Shown here in pieces: positions 15,284 through 23,446 of a DNA stretch of 23,834 nucleotides (position 1 is the first letter of the stretch; each line of letters opens with the position of its first letter). Source of the stretch: Bacteroidales bacterium UBA1794 (GTDB lineage: Bacteria > Bacteroidota > Bacteroidia > Bacteroidales > Bacteroidaceae); contig DCFW01000041.1 of assembly GCA_002315435.1 (NCBI GenBank), positions 1-23,834 on the forward strand. Reading direction: 5' to 3'. Under the pieces are notes generated by a model. It did no database searches. It saw nothing but the letters and a program-made list of their open reading frames with translations, and was not told the origin of the DNA. Position numbers and translations under genes: made by a program.

Positions 15284-18200
15284 ATGGGATTTAATAGTTT
15301 TATGGGCCAATTATTTGGCAATAAGTCTGCTAGAGATATGAAAGAAGTCCAACCATGGGTGGACAAGATTAAAGAGGCTTATCCTGATGTTGAAAAACTT
15401 AGTAATGATGAGTTACGTGCAAAAACTCAGGAGTTGAGAGATTATATCCAGAATTCAGCTAAGGCTGAAAAGGATGAAATTGAAAGTTTGAAGGCTCAAG
15501 TAGAGGCTACAGAGTTGGAGCAACGTGAGGAAATCTTTAATAAAATTGATAAACTAGAAAAGGATATTCTTGAAACATATGAAAAGGCTATGGATGAGGT
15601 TTTACCTACTGCCTTTTCTATAATGAAAGATACGGCGCGTCGTTTTACGGAAAATGAGACGTTGGAAGTAACTGCTTCTGATTTTGACCGTGAATTGGCT
15701 GCAACGAAAGATTTTGTACATATTGAAGGTGATAAAGCAATTTATCAGAATCATTGGCTTGCCGGTGGTAGCGAAGTAACGTGGAACATGGTACACTATG
15801 ATGTACAACTTTTCGGTGGAGTAGTACTACATAAAGGTAAAATTGCTGAAATGGCAACCGGTGAAGGTAAAACATTAGTGGCTACATTGCCGGTGTTCTT
15901 AAATGCTTTGACTGGTAGAGGTGTGCATATGGTCACAGTGAATGATTATTTGGCAAGACGTGACTCGGAGTGGATGGGACCTTTGTATGAATTTCATGGA
16001 ATGAGCGTGGATTGTATTGATAGACATCAACCCAATTCAGATGCTCGTCGTAAGGCATATCTTGCTGATGTAACATTCGGTACAAACAATGAATTCGGTT
16101 TTGATTATTTGCGTGACAATATGGCTGTCAGTCCTGTGGATCTTGTTCAAAGAAAGCATCATTATGCAATTGTGGATGAGGTGGATTCTGTGTTGATTGA
16201 TGATGCTCGTACTCCATTGATTATATCCGGTCCGGTACCTAAGGGTGATGACCAATTGTATGAACAATTTAGACCTGAAGTTGAACGTGTATTTAAAGTT
16301 CAAAGCCAATTGGCTACAAAGTTGCTTTCGGATGCTAAACGTTTGATAGTTTCAAGTGATAATAAGGAAAGAGAAGAAGGTTTCCTTGCATTGTATCGTA
16401 GTCATAAAGCTCTTCCAAAGAATAAAGCTTTGATAAAGTATTTGAGTGAGCCGGGCATTAAAGCAGGTATGCTTAAAACGGAAGAGACCTACATGGAGCA
16501 GAATAACAAGCGTATGCCTGAAGCTATTGAGCCGTTGTATTTTGTGATAGATGAGAAAATGAATAGTGTAGACTTAACAGATAAAGGTGTGGATTTTGTT
16601 TCACGTAATTTCTCTGATCCTGCATTCTTTGTGCTCCCTGATATCACTTCACAGTTGGCAGAGCTCGAAAACGAAACTCAGGATAAAGACGTTCAAGAAG
16701 TGAAGAAAGATGAGTTGCTTACAGCTTATGCAATCAAGAGCGAACGTGTACACACAATCAACCAATTGTTGAAAGCCTATGCAATGTTCAACCGCGATGA
16801 TGAATATGTAGTGATTGAAGGTCAAGTGAAGATCGTTGATGAGCAGACCGGACGTATAATGGAAGGTCGTCGCTATTCTGATGGTTTGCACCAAGCTTTG
16901 GAGGCAAAGGAAGGCGTGAAAGTGGAAGCTGCCACACAAACTTTTGCAACAATTACATTACAGAACTATTTCCGTATGTATCATAAGTTAGCCGGTATGA
17001 CCGGTACAGCTGAAACAGAAGCTGGTGAGTTATGGGATATATATAAATTGGATGTGGTTGTTATTCCAACGAATAAACCGGTGACTCGTAATGATATGAA
17101 TGATCGTGTTTATAAAACTAAACGCGAAAAATATAAAGCTGTTATTGATGAAATAGAAAAGATGGTTGGTGAAGGACGCCCAGTATTGGTGGGTACTACA
17201 TCTGTTGAAATTTCAGAGTTGCTAAGCAGAATGTTACAGATGAAGGATATCCCTCATAGTGTGCTGAATGCAAAATTACATCAAAAGGAAGCTGATATTA
17301 TTGCTAAAGCCGGACAATCAAGTACAGTGACTATTGCTACCAATATGGCAGGTCGTGGTACGGATATTAAATTGAGCGCGGAGGTGAAGGCTGCCGGTGG
17401 TTTGGCTATTATTGGTACCGAACGTCATGAATCTCGTCGTGTCGATCGTCAGTTGCGTGGTCGTGCCGGACGTCAAGGTGATCCAGGATCTTCTGTATTC
17501 TTTATTTCACTAGAAGATAACTTGATGCGTTTGTTCTCAAGTGACCGTATTGCCGGAATGATGGATAGACTAGGTTTCGAAGAAGGTGAAATGATTGAGC
17601 ACAGAATGATTTCAAAATCAATCGAACGTGCCCAAAGAAAAGTTGAGGAGAATAACTTCGGTATTCGTAAACGTTTGTTGGAGTTTGATGATGTGATGAA
17701 TAAACAACGTACCGTTATTTATGAGAAGCGTCGTCATGCATTGATGGGTGAACGTATCGGAATGGATATTGTAAATATGATTTGGGAACGTTGTGCTAAT
17801 TCAATTAAGAGCCCAGACTCTGTTGAAATGAATTCTTTTGAAGAATGCAAGGCAGATTTGCTTGAGACATTGTCTATCGAGATACCTTTCACTGAAGCTG
17901 ATATGCGCAACAAGAAGAGCGTTGAATTGTGTGAAATGGCATTTAATGCAACTATGGCTAACTTTAAACGTAAAACTGATCGTTTGGCTGAAATTGCTAA
18001 TCCGGTGATAAAAGAAGTTTATGAGAAGCAAGGTGATCGTTACCAAAATATATTGATTCCTATTACTGATGGACGACGTATGTATCAAATTTCAGTAAAT
18101 CTGAAAAAGGCATATGACGATGGCGGTAAAGAGGTCGTTAAGACATTTGAAAAGAGTATTTTATTAGGAGTGATTGATGAAGAATGGAAAGAGAATTTGC

Positions 18201-18592
18201 GTTCATTGGATGATTTAAAGCAATCAGTTCAGAATGCAAGTTACGAGCAAAAGGATCCTTTGTTAATCTATAAATTGGAGTCAGTGAAATTGTTTGATCA
18301 AATGGTTGACAATATCAATACAAAAACAATAAGCATCTTGATGAGAGCTCAAATTCCTGTTCAAGATCCTGCTGAGATTCATGAGGCAGCTCCTGAACCA
18401 AGAGTAAGTAAAAGACAGTATCATGAAGAAAAACTGGACTTGAATGCTATGGAACAAGGAGAAGCTGCAAGCTTAGAGACTCGTGAGAAAACTCATCATG
18501 AACCTGTTCGTGTTGAGAATAAACCTCGTCCGAATGATCCGTGCCCATGTGGTAGTGGCAAGAAATATAAAAATTGTCATGGTCGTAATTGA
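15284..18592 (+). CDS. secA: Preprotein translocase ATPase SecA
   Basis: A 1,102-residue ATPase motor that drives unfolded preproteins through SecYEG at the inner membrane. NBD1 has Walker A MATGEGKT (190-197) and Walker B VDEVDS (297-302) followed by DDARTPLIISG. The helicase-like NBD2 carries GRGTDIKL and RQLRGRAGRQGDPGSS. The C-terminal zinc finger is C1087-x-C1089-x8-C1098-H1099, preceded by a Pro-rich linker, as needed for SecB-type or ribosome contact. It is about 200 residues longer than E. coli SecA. The extra length includes a segment at roughly 350-500 and an N-terminal coiled region, typical of Bacteroidetes SecA. Third gene of the operon, starting one base after the upstream stop; no own promoter seen. 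Terminated at 18611. Confidence 0.97.
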   Translation: MGFNSFMGQLFGNKSARDMKEVQPWVDKIKEAYPDVEKLSNDELRAKTQELRDYIQNSAKAEKDEIESLKAQVEATELEQREEIFNKIDKLEKDILETYEKAMDEVLPTAFSIMKDTARRFTENETLEVTASDFDRELAATKDFVHIEGDKAIYQNHWLAGGSEVTWNMVHYDVQLFGGVVLHKGKIAEMATGEGKTLVATLPVFLNALTGRGVHMVTVNDYLARRDSEWMGPLYEFHGMSVDCIDRHQPNSDARRKAYLADVTFGTNNEFGFDYLRDNMAVSPVDLVQRKHHYAIVDEVDSVLIDDARTPLIISGPVPKGDDQLYEQFRPEVERVFKVQSQLATKLLSDAKRLIVSSDNKEREEGFLALYRSHKALPKNKALIKYLSEPGIKAGMLKTEETYMEQNNKRMPEAIEPLYFVIDEKMNSVDLTDKGVDFVSRNFSDPAFFVLPDITSQLAELENETQDKDVQEVKKDELLTAYAIKSERVHTINQLLKAYAMFNRDDEYVVIEGQVKIVDEQTGRIMEGRRYSDGLHQALEAKEGVKVEAATQTFATITLQNYFRMYHKLAGMTGTAETEAGELWDIYKLDVVVIPTNKPVTRNDMNDRVYKTKREKYKAVIDEIEKMVGEGRPVLVGTTSVEISELLSRMLQMKDIPHSVLNAKLHQKEADIIAKAGQSSTVTIATNMAGRGTDIKLSAEVKAAGGLAIIGTERHESRRVDRQLRGRAGRQGDPGSSVFFISLEDNLMRLFSSDRIAGMMDRLGFEEGEMIEHRMISKSIERAQRKVEENNFGIRKRLLEFDDVMNKQRTVIYEKRRHALMGERIGMDIVNMIWERCANSIKSPDSVEMNSFEECKADLLETLSIEIPFTEADMRNKKSVELCEMAFNATMANFKRKTDRLAEIANPVIKEVYEKQGDRYQNILIPITDGRRMYQISVNLKKAYDDGGKEVVKTFEKSILLGVIDEEWKENLRSLDDLKQSVQNASYEQKDPLLIYKLESVKLFDQMVDNINTKTISILMRAQIPVQDPAEIHEAAPEPRVSKRQYHEEKLDLNAMEQGEAASLETREKTHHEPVRVENKPRPNDPCPCGSGKKYKNCHGRN

Positions 18593-18610
18593 TTAAACAA
18601 ACCATAATAT

Positions 18611-18643
18611 AAAAAGCCGTTACATACTTGTAGCGGCTTTTTT
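18611..18643. terminator. Bidirectional terminator between secA and glycerate kinase
   Basis: Stem AAAAGCCGTTACA (18612-18624) with TGTAGCGGCTTTT (18629-18641), one wobble and a four-base loop TACT. There is a T run on the right for secA and an A run on the left that serves as the T run for the leftward glycerate kinase transcript. Confidence 0.9.
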
Positions 18644-18649
18644 GTATAT

Positions 18650-19774
18650 TTATATAGCGAATAATTTAATGATTTGTGTGGTTATTGTTTCGATATTCTG
18701 TAAAGCATTTGCTTTTTCCATTGAGTTGTTTAATGTGGTTGGACCGCGTTGTATGGAAAAAATAGAGGTGAAGCCATAGTCGTTGAAACTGATGTTGTCA
18801 TCAACACTACCGCATAGTGCTATGACAGGAATATTCAATTTCTTTCCTGATTGTAAGACACCCATCGGAACTTTTCCATTTAAAGTCTGGACATCCATTT
18901 TCCCCTCACCCGTGATTATTAAATCAGCATTGGCAACTCTTTTATCGAAATGGATTAAATCCTTAACCAAGTCGATTCCTCGTTTCATTGTTGCATGAAG
19001 AAGGGCAAAACAAATGCCTCCTGCGCCACCGGCTGCTCCTGCGCCTTCTACAAAATCTATCTCTTTTCCAAAATCTTTTTTCAATAAATAGGCAATATGT
19101 TTGAGTCCGTCATCAAGCAGTACGATCTCTTTTTCTTCCGCTCCTTTTTGAGGTGCGAATACATAAGCAGCTCCGTTTGGACCATAGAGTGGATTATCTA
19201 CATCACAAGCAATTTCAAAAACACTCTCTTTTAGTTCGGGCATGGCAAGTGAGTCGTCAATGTATTTAATTGAGGTGAGGTTCCCTCCACAGGGGTGTAT
19301 CTGCATTCCTTGTTCATCATAAAAGTGATACCCCAATGCTTCCATCATTCCCAATGCTGCATCGTTTGTGGCGCTCCCCCCTAAAAATAATGTGAAATGG
19401 CGAAAGCCCTGTTTTAATGCATCGGCAATTAATAGTCCTGTTCCATAAGTAGAGGCTTTCAGGATGTTTGGTTTATATCCCTTTATTAAGGTAAGTCCAC
19501 TGGCTGCAGCAATTTCAATCAAAGCCCTGTCTTGAGCCACACCATATGAGGCTTGAATATGATGTTGTAGAGGGTCAAGTGAATCAATCTTAATGATTCT
19601 GTCAGCTAATGCAGCCACGCTACCTTCACCTCCATCAGCAATGGGTACTTTCACTACATCACATGAAATGTGACTTGCAAATATACCTTTTTCAATAGCT
19701 TCTGCTAATTCTATACTTGACGCACATCCTTTGAATGAATCTATGGCTACAGCTATTTGTTTTATCTTTTTCAT
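18650..19774 (-). CDS. Glycerate kinase (GlxK/GarK family)
   Basis: A 374-residue cytoplasmic enzyme predicted to phosphorylate D-glycerate with ATP, probably to 2-phosphoglycerate as for the bacterial GarK/GlxK class, feeding lower glycolysis. Family signatures: AIDSFKGCASS (10-20), VPIADGGEGS (43-52), LGGSATNDAALGMMEALGY in the middle and an ITGEGKMDVQT segment near the C-terminal third. Length is the family norm. It is transcribed alone, convergent with secA. No neighbouring tartronate or glyoxylate genes are present, so the source of glycerate is not indicated. No clean TAnnTTTG lies upstream; the nearest is GAACTTTG (minus strand, 19808-19801), one base off. Confidence 0.93.
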   Translation of the reverse strand: MKKIKQIAVAIDSFKGCASSIELAEAIEKGIFASHISCDVVKVPIADGGEGSVAALADRIIKIDSLDPLQHHIQASYGVAQDRALIEIAAASGLTLIKGYKPNILKASTYGTGLLIADALKQGFRHFTLFLGGSATNDAALGMMEALGYHFYDEQGMQIHPCGGNLTSIKYIDDSLAMPELKESVFEIACDVDNPLYGPNGAAYVFAPQKGAEEKEIVLLDDGLKHIAYLLKKDFGKEIDFVEGAGAAGGAGGICFALLHATMKRGIDLVKDLIHFDKRVANADLIITGEGKMDVQTLNGKVPMGVLQSGKKLNIPVIALCGSVDDNISFNDYGFTSIFSIQRGPTTLNNSMEKANALQNIETITTQIIKLFAI

Positions 19775-20301
19775 ATACCAATATCTTAATGATTGAGTTA
19801 CAAAGTTCTTTTATTTTATTCAAATAAAAGTTCTGATTATCGTATTTTTTGCTTTTATGTATAATAAAAGATGGAAATAGCATAATCTTGTTATGCAAGT
19901 GGCTTGTAGATATATGATGCATAACTAAAATTTACAGAAAAGACACTTGATAATTACATTGTGGCGCTTAAAAAAGATTCAGCTATTTAATGTTGCGGTT
20001 CAACTGTAAAATCCTTGGTTGTTCTCCTGCAAACACGATACATTTGTTACTGAATTATTTCTTAATAAGAGGATCAAATATGATTTTACTTGTTTCTCTA
20101 TGGGAATACATTATATTGACGATTTGGACGAATGTTTGATGAAATTTAATGGAATAGATAATAGTAAACGCTAATTTATAATAAATTATATTTTAATTCT
20201 TTTATTTTTTAGCAGTAGCTGAACATTGTTTAAAATAATGTGTTTGCTAAGTATTATTATAATGACTATAAGTCTATTTAGTGTTAACTAAAAAGAAATG
20301 T
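19775..20301. other. Long AT-rich intergenic region between glycerate kinase and ompA-like genes
   Basis: About 530 bases between divergent genes. It contains a cluster of GCATAA/TTATGC half-sites (19880-19925). There is a possible 49-codon frame at 19990-20139 that I do not trust. I see no standard -33/-7 pair for the OmpA-family gene; a TTTG at 20243-20246 has no matching -7 element. The region could hold a small RNA or a long leader, but nothing in the sequence proves it. Confidence 0.5.
19880..19925. repeat. Cluster of three GCATAA/TTATGC half-sites
   Basis: GCATAA (19880-19885) and TTATGC (19891-19896) form an inverted pair with a 5-base gap. The second half-site, extended to GTTATGCA (19890-19897), is repeated in inverted form as TGCATAAC (19918-19925). 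Eight perfect bases and a helical-turn-like spacing suggest a regulator site about 100-150 bases upstream of the glycerate kinase start; this is inference. Confidence 0.4.
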
Positions 20302-21417
20302 ATGAAAAAAATTTTACTATCTATCTTAGCGATTTTTCTTATTGCTAATGTCTATTCACAGACTACAGAGAAAGCTGTGAAGCAATATGGATTTTGGGAT
20401 AATTGGTTTATTCAAGCCCAAATAGGCGCATCTGAAAATTTTTCAGAGAATTATAAGAAGGCATCAGTATGGGATGTCTTAAGCCCTAGTGCAGCAATTG
20501 GATTAGGCAAATATTTTTCTCCTGAGGTTGGAGCACGTATCCAATTTAATGGATGGGAATCGAAAACGTATTTGCCTGTAATTGATGATACTTATTCAAC
20601 TAAATCTATTGGAGTAAACTTTGATGCTTTGTTTGATTTGACAAACATATTCAGTAAATATAATCCTGATCGTAAATTTAATTTGATAGGTATCGTGGGA
20701 GTAGGGTATACGGGTGGTTTTAGCCATCAATATGGTCCTGTTCATTACGGAAAATCTAGAAATATTTCTCCACGAGTTGGCTTGGCTGCAGACTTCAGAT
20801 TAAGTGATGCATGGAAATTCAATATTGAAGCTAATGGCAATTTGGATGCAGACAACTTTAATGGTATTGTTGCCGGAAGTAAGTATGACGGTCGTCTGAA
20901 CATGTTGGTTGGTTTGACTTATAGATTTCCTCAAAGAGGATTCAAGGTTTTAGATGCCATAGATCCTGCTGCTCTTCAAGAACTGAATAATAAAATTAAT
21001 GAGCAACGCAGAGATATAGACTCACTGCAAAATCAATTGCGCGATCAAAAACAACCGGTAGCTGAACAACCTGTAGCCCCAGCACCTCAGAAGAAAATAA
21101 TGAATGCTATCGTTATTTTCAAAATTGGTAAATCGGTGATTGATTCAAATCAAAAGGCAAATTTATATAATCTAGCTAATTATATAAAAGATAACAATTC
21201 TAAAGTATGGGTTGTCGGTTATGCAGATAAGGCAACAGGAACTCCTGCTTTTAATCAAAAACTTTCTGAAGAACGCGTTAAATCTGTAGCTAAGGCTCTT
21301 GAAGACTTTGGTGTAGATTCAAGTTTGATAAATACAGATGCTAAAGGTGATTCAGTTCAACCGTTTGCAACGGAAAATGCTTGGAATCGTGTAGCTATTA
21401 TTTCTCAAGAACAATAA
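20302..21417 (+). CDS. OmpA-family outer membrane protein
   Basis: A 371-residue outer membrane protein. Signal peptide 1-20 (MKKILLSILAIFLIANVYSQ) is followed by a beta-rich N-terminal region (about 28-215) expected to form the barrel. A short coiled/Pro-rich linker (about 222-264, rich in Gln/Asn and PVAEQPVAPAP) precedes a C-terminal OmpA-like peptidoglycan-binding domain (about 265-371). The diaminopimelate-binding pattern is present as GYADKATGTPAFNQKLSEER (about 307-326), with the conserved Asp and downstream Arg. The role is tethering the outer membrane to peptidoglycan, as in major Bacteroides OmpA proteins. The frame opens at a GTG at 20281, but the signal peptide starts at ATG 20302, so that start is chosen. 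Single-gene unit with its own terminator. Confidence 0.92.
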   Translation: MKKILLSILAIFLIANVYSQTTEKAVKQYGFWDNWFIQAQIGASENFSENYKKASVWDVLSPSAAIGLGKYFSPEVGARIQFNGWESKTYLPVIDDTYSTKSIGVNFDALFDLTNIFSKYNPDRKFNLIGIVGVGYTGGFSHQYGPVHYGKSRNISPRVGLAADFRLSDAWKFNIEANGNLDADNFNGIVAGSKYDGRLNMLVGLTYRFPQRGFKVLDAIDPAALQELNNKINEQRRDIDSLQNQLRDQKQPVAEQPVAPAPQKKIMNAIVIFKIGKSVIDSNQKANLYNLANYIKDNNSKVWVVGYADKATGTPAFNQKLSEERVKSVAKALEDFGVDSSLINTDAKGDSVQPFATENAWNRVAIISQEQ

Positions 21418-21476
21418 AAAATCTCTATTTTTCTAAATAATTATTAGATAGTTTATAGGATAAAATAATAATATAG

Positions 21477-21509
21477 CAGACGATATAAAGATTCATCTTT
21501 TATCGTCTG
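21477..21509 (+). terminator. Terminator of the ompA-like gene
   Basis: Stem CAGACGATA-x-AAAGAT (21477-21492) with ATCTTTTATCGTCTG (21495-21509): 15 pairs, one bulged T and a two-base apex (the real loop is larger). It is followed by TTATATTTTATT. Located 60 bases after the stop. Confidence 0.75.
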
Positions 21510-21687
21510 TTATATTTTATTCATTTCGTATTATGGTATATTCTCAGCAAGTTAAGCTTCCATGGTAAATTTTGTATCGTTGTTATAAATTGATATATTC
21601 TTTTTGATGAGCACATTTTATTCTGATTTCCTTCATGGTAATCCCTATGCAAGAAACAAAATAAACGATGGATAATAGATTTAACGG

Positions 21688-21705
21688 AGAATGCTTGTGC
21701 ATTCT
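21688..21705. promoter_or_regulatory. Perfect palindrome in the umuD promoter (operator candidate)
   Basis: AGAATGC (21688-21694), TTGT, GCATTCT (21699-21705): seven perfect pairs with a four-base centre. It lies just upstream of the -7 element where a -33 box and repressor site would be, and runs into a T-tract. It could be an SOS-type operator or a small terminator insulating umuD. Confidence 0.45.
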
Positions 21706-21712
21706 TTTTTTG

Positions 21713-21720
21713 TATCTTTG
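21713..21720 (+). promoter_or_regulatory. -7 element of the umuDC promoter
   Basis: TATCTTTG followed by CA is a consensus TAnnTTTG element. It ends only four bases before the umuD ATG at 21725, which puts the transcription start at or within about three bases of the start codon. Confidence 0.6.
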
Positions 21721-21724
21721 CAAC

Positions 21725-22156
21725 ATGAAAGAGTCATTACACATACATCGAGTGCATGAATCCCAATTGCAGCCCATTCCCATGGTAGGTGAAGGGGTGA
21801 GAGCCGGTTTTCCTTCACCTGCTCAAGACTATATAGAGGGTTCAATAGACTTGAATAAAGAGTTAGTTAAGCATCCTGCGTCCACTTTTTATGTTCGTGT
21901 GGCCGGTGATTCAATGATTGATGCCGGAATAAATGAAGGAGATATTTTGGTAATAGACAAATCCTTGGAACCGCGCGATGGAGATATGGCTGTGTGTTTT
22001 CTTAATGGAGAATTTACTCTTAAATATATTTGCATTAAGGATACTGGCTTGTGGCTTGAGCCTGCTAATAAGGCATACCCTCTGATCCCTGTGGGAGAGG
22101 ATGAGGATTTTAAAGTGTGGGGTATTGTTACTTATACTATTCGTAAAATTCGTTGA
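21725..22156 (+). CDS. umuD: UmuD-type autoproteolytic subunit of DNA polymerase V
   Basis: A 143-residue S24/LexA-type protein. After RecA-stimulated self-cleavage it joins UmuC to form the error-prone translesion polymerase. Cleavage site A27-G28 in RAGFPSPAQDY, nucleophile S63 (GDSMIDAGI) and general base K100 (FTLKYI) are each shifted by exactly three residues from E. coli UmuD (C24-G25, S60, K97). No DNA-binding domain precedes the arm, which separates it from LexA. The frame extends upstream to 21668, but that would add 19 residues encoded by the promoter itself, so ATG 21725 is chosen. umuC follows after 10 bases. Confidence 0.93.
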   Translation: MKESLHIHRVHESQLQPIPMVGEGVRAGFPSPAQDYIEGSIDLNKELVKHPASTFYVRVAGDSMIDAGINEGDILVIDKSLEPRDGDMAVCFLNGEFTLKYICIKDTGLWLEPANKAYPLIPVGEDEDFKVWGIVTYTIRKIR

Positions 22157-22166
22157 TAACGCGTTT

Positions 22167-23435
22167 ATGTTCGGACTTATTGATTGTAATAATTTCTATG
22201 TTAGTTGTGAACGGGTCTTTCGGCCTGATTTACGAGGAAAGCCTGTGGTGATTCTCAGCAATAATGATGGTTGCTTAATCTCGCTTAGCAATGAGGCGAA
22301 AGCAATGCAAATCCCTATGGGATTACCTTTTTATCAATTAAAACCTCTGCTTGCAAGCAATCGTGTGACTGTTTTTTCAAGCAACTATGCTCTGTATGGT
22401 GATATGTCTTCGCGGGTGATGAACATAGTGAATCAGTTTGTACCTATTAGTGAAATCTATTCAATAGACGAGTCATTTCTTGATTTTCATGGTTTTGACA
22501 AATTAGGTGATCTTAGTGATTATGCCCACCATATTGTGCGTAGTGTGGAGCGTTCTACAGGTATCCCCGTATCATTGGGTATTGCTTCCACACGCACGTT
22601 AGCTAAGATGGCTAGTAAGTTCGCGAAGAAATATCCGGCTTATAAAGGTGCTTGCTTGATTGATACAGATGAGAAACGGGAAAAAGCATTAAAGCTTTTT
22701 GATATTTCGGATGTGTGGGGAGTCGGTCGCCGTATGCGTGTATCAATGGAATATTATGGAATAAAGACCGCATGGGACTTCTCCCAGAAGAGCGCATCGT
22801 GGGTACGTGATCATTTTACCGTCACGGGATTACGCACTTGGAAAGAGTTGCATGGACATCCATGTATAACTCCCGATAGTATTGAACAAAAGAAATCGAT
22901 ATACACTTCACGCAGTTTCCCAAAAACATTGAGTTCTTTGGAATTATTGAAGGAACCTGTCGCTAATTTTGCGGCTTCCTGTGCTAGCAAGTTGCGCCAG
23001 CAGCACAGTTGTTGCCAAGCAATTGATGTATTTGCTCAGACTAATCGATGCAATCAGAATGAACCTCAGTATACATTGCGTCGTAGTACCAATCTGGTGG
23101 TTCCTACGCAAAATACTGCTGAGATAATCTCTTCTGCTATGGATTTACTTCAAAAAGGTTGGTCCGACGGTTACCGTTTTAAGCGTGCCGGCATATTGGT
23201 ATGGGGATTAGTGCCTGAGGACGAGATTCAGACTTCTTTCTTTGATACGGTAGATCGTTTGGCACAGCGAAGACTGCAGAATGTGGTGGATAGCATCAAT
23301 CATAAGAATGGAGACAACAAAATTAAGATAGCCGCTCAGGGATTCAGTACGGAATGGCATTTGCGTAAAGAGTACATATCACATCAATATACTACTAATT
23401 TTGATGATTTGTTGACGGTTAGAGCAAAAGATTAA
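22167..23435 (+). CDS. umuC: UmuC, Y-family DNA polymerase (Pol V catalytic subunit)
   Basis: A 422-residue translesion polymerase, the same length as E. coli UmuC. The Y-family palm carries D6 (LIDCNNFY) and D101-E102 (YSIDESFLD) as metal ligands. The steric and finger region NNDGC (32-36) and SLGIASTRTLAKMASKFAKK are typical, and the little-finger domain and C-terminal UmuC tail follow. The open frame begins at 22101 inside umuD, but the family start MFGLIDCN is the ATG at 22167, 10 bases after the umuD stop. Co-transcribed with umuD; expected to be induced by DNA damage. Confidence 0.95.
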   Translation: MFGLIDCNNFYVSCERVFRPDLRGKPVVILSNNDGCLISLSNEAKAMQIPMGLPFYQLKPLLASNRVTVFSSNYALYGDMSSRVMNIVNQFVPISEIYSIDESFLDFHGFDKLGDLSDYAHHIVRSVERSTGIPVSLGIASTRTLAKMASKFAKKYPAYKGACLIDTDEKREKALKLFDISDVWGVGRRMRVSMEYYGIKTAWDFSQKSASWVRDHFTVTGLRTWKELHGHPCITPDSIEQKKSIYTSRSFPKTLSSLELLKEPVANFAASCASKLRQQHSCCQAIDVFAQTNRCNQNEPQYTLRRSTNLVVPTQNTAEIISSAMDLLQKGWSDGYRFKRAGILVWGLVPEDEIQTSFFDTVDRLAQRRLQNVVDSINHKNGDNKIKIAAQGFSTEWHLRKEYISHQYTTNFDDLLTVRAKD

Positions 23436-23446
23436 TTAAGAAAAAA

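Larger units (their letters stand above)
21418..21724. other. Intergenic region between ompA-like gene and umuD
   Basis: About 300 bases. It holds the ompA-like terminator, an AT-rich stretch without a supported gene containing CATGGTAA twice (around 21562 and 21635), and the umuD promoter with its palindrome at the right end. Confidence 0.5.

Noticed and set aside
19990..20139. A 49-codon frame starting ATGTTGCGG and ending TGA
   Set aside because: No promoter, no recognisable domain, composition like the surrounding AT-rich DNA; this length can arise by chance. It would need homologues or translation evidence.
20281..20301. GTG start for the OmpA-family protein
   Set aside because: Seven extra residues precede a complete signal peptide beginning at the ATG at 20302.
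21668..21724. 19-codon extension of UmuD
   Set aside because: It is encoded by the palindrome and -7 element, and the catalytic spacing fits the ATG at 21725.
22101..22166. 22-codon extension of UmuC overlapping umuD
   Set aside because: The family starts at MFGLIDCN, and the extension is an out-of-frame reading of the umuD 3' end.
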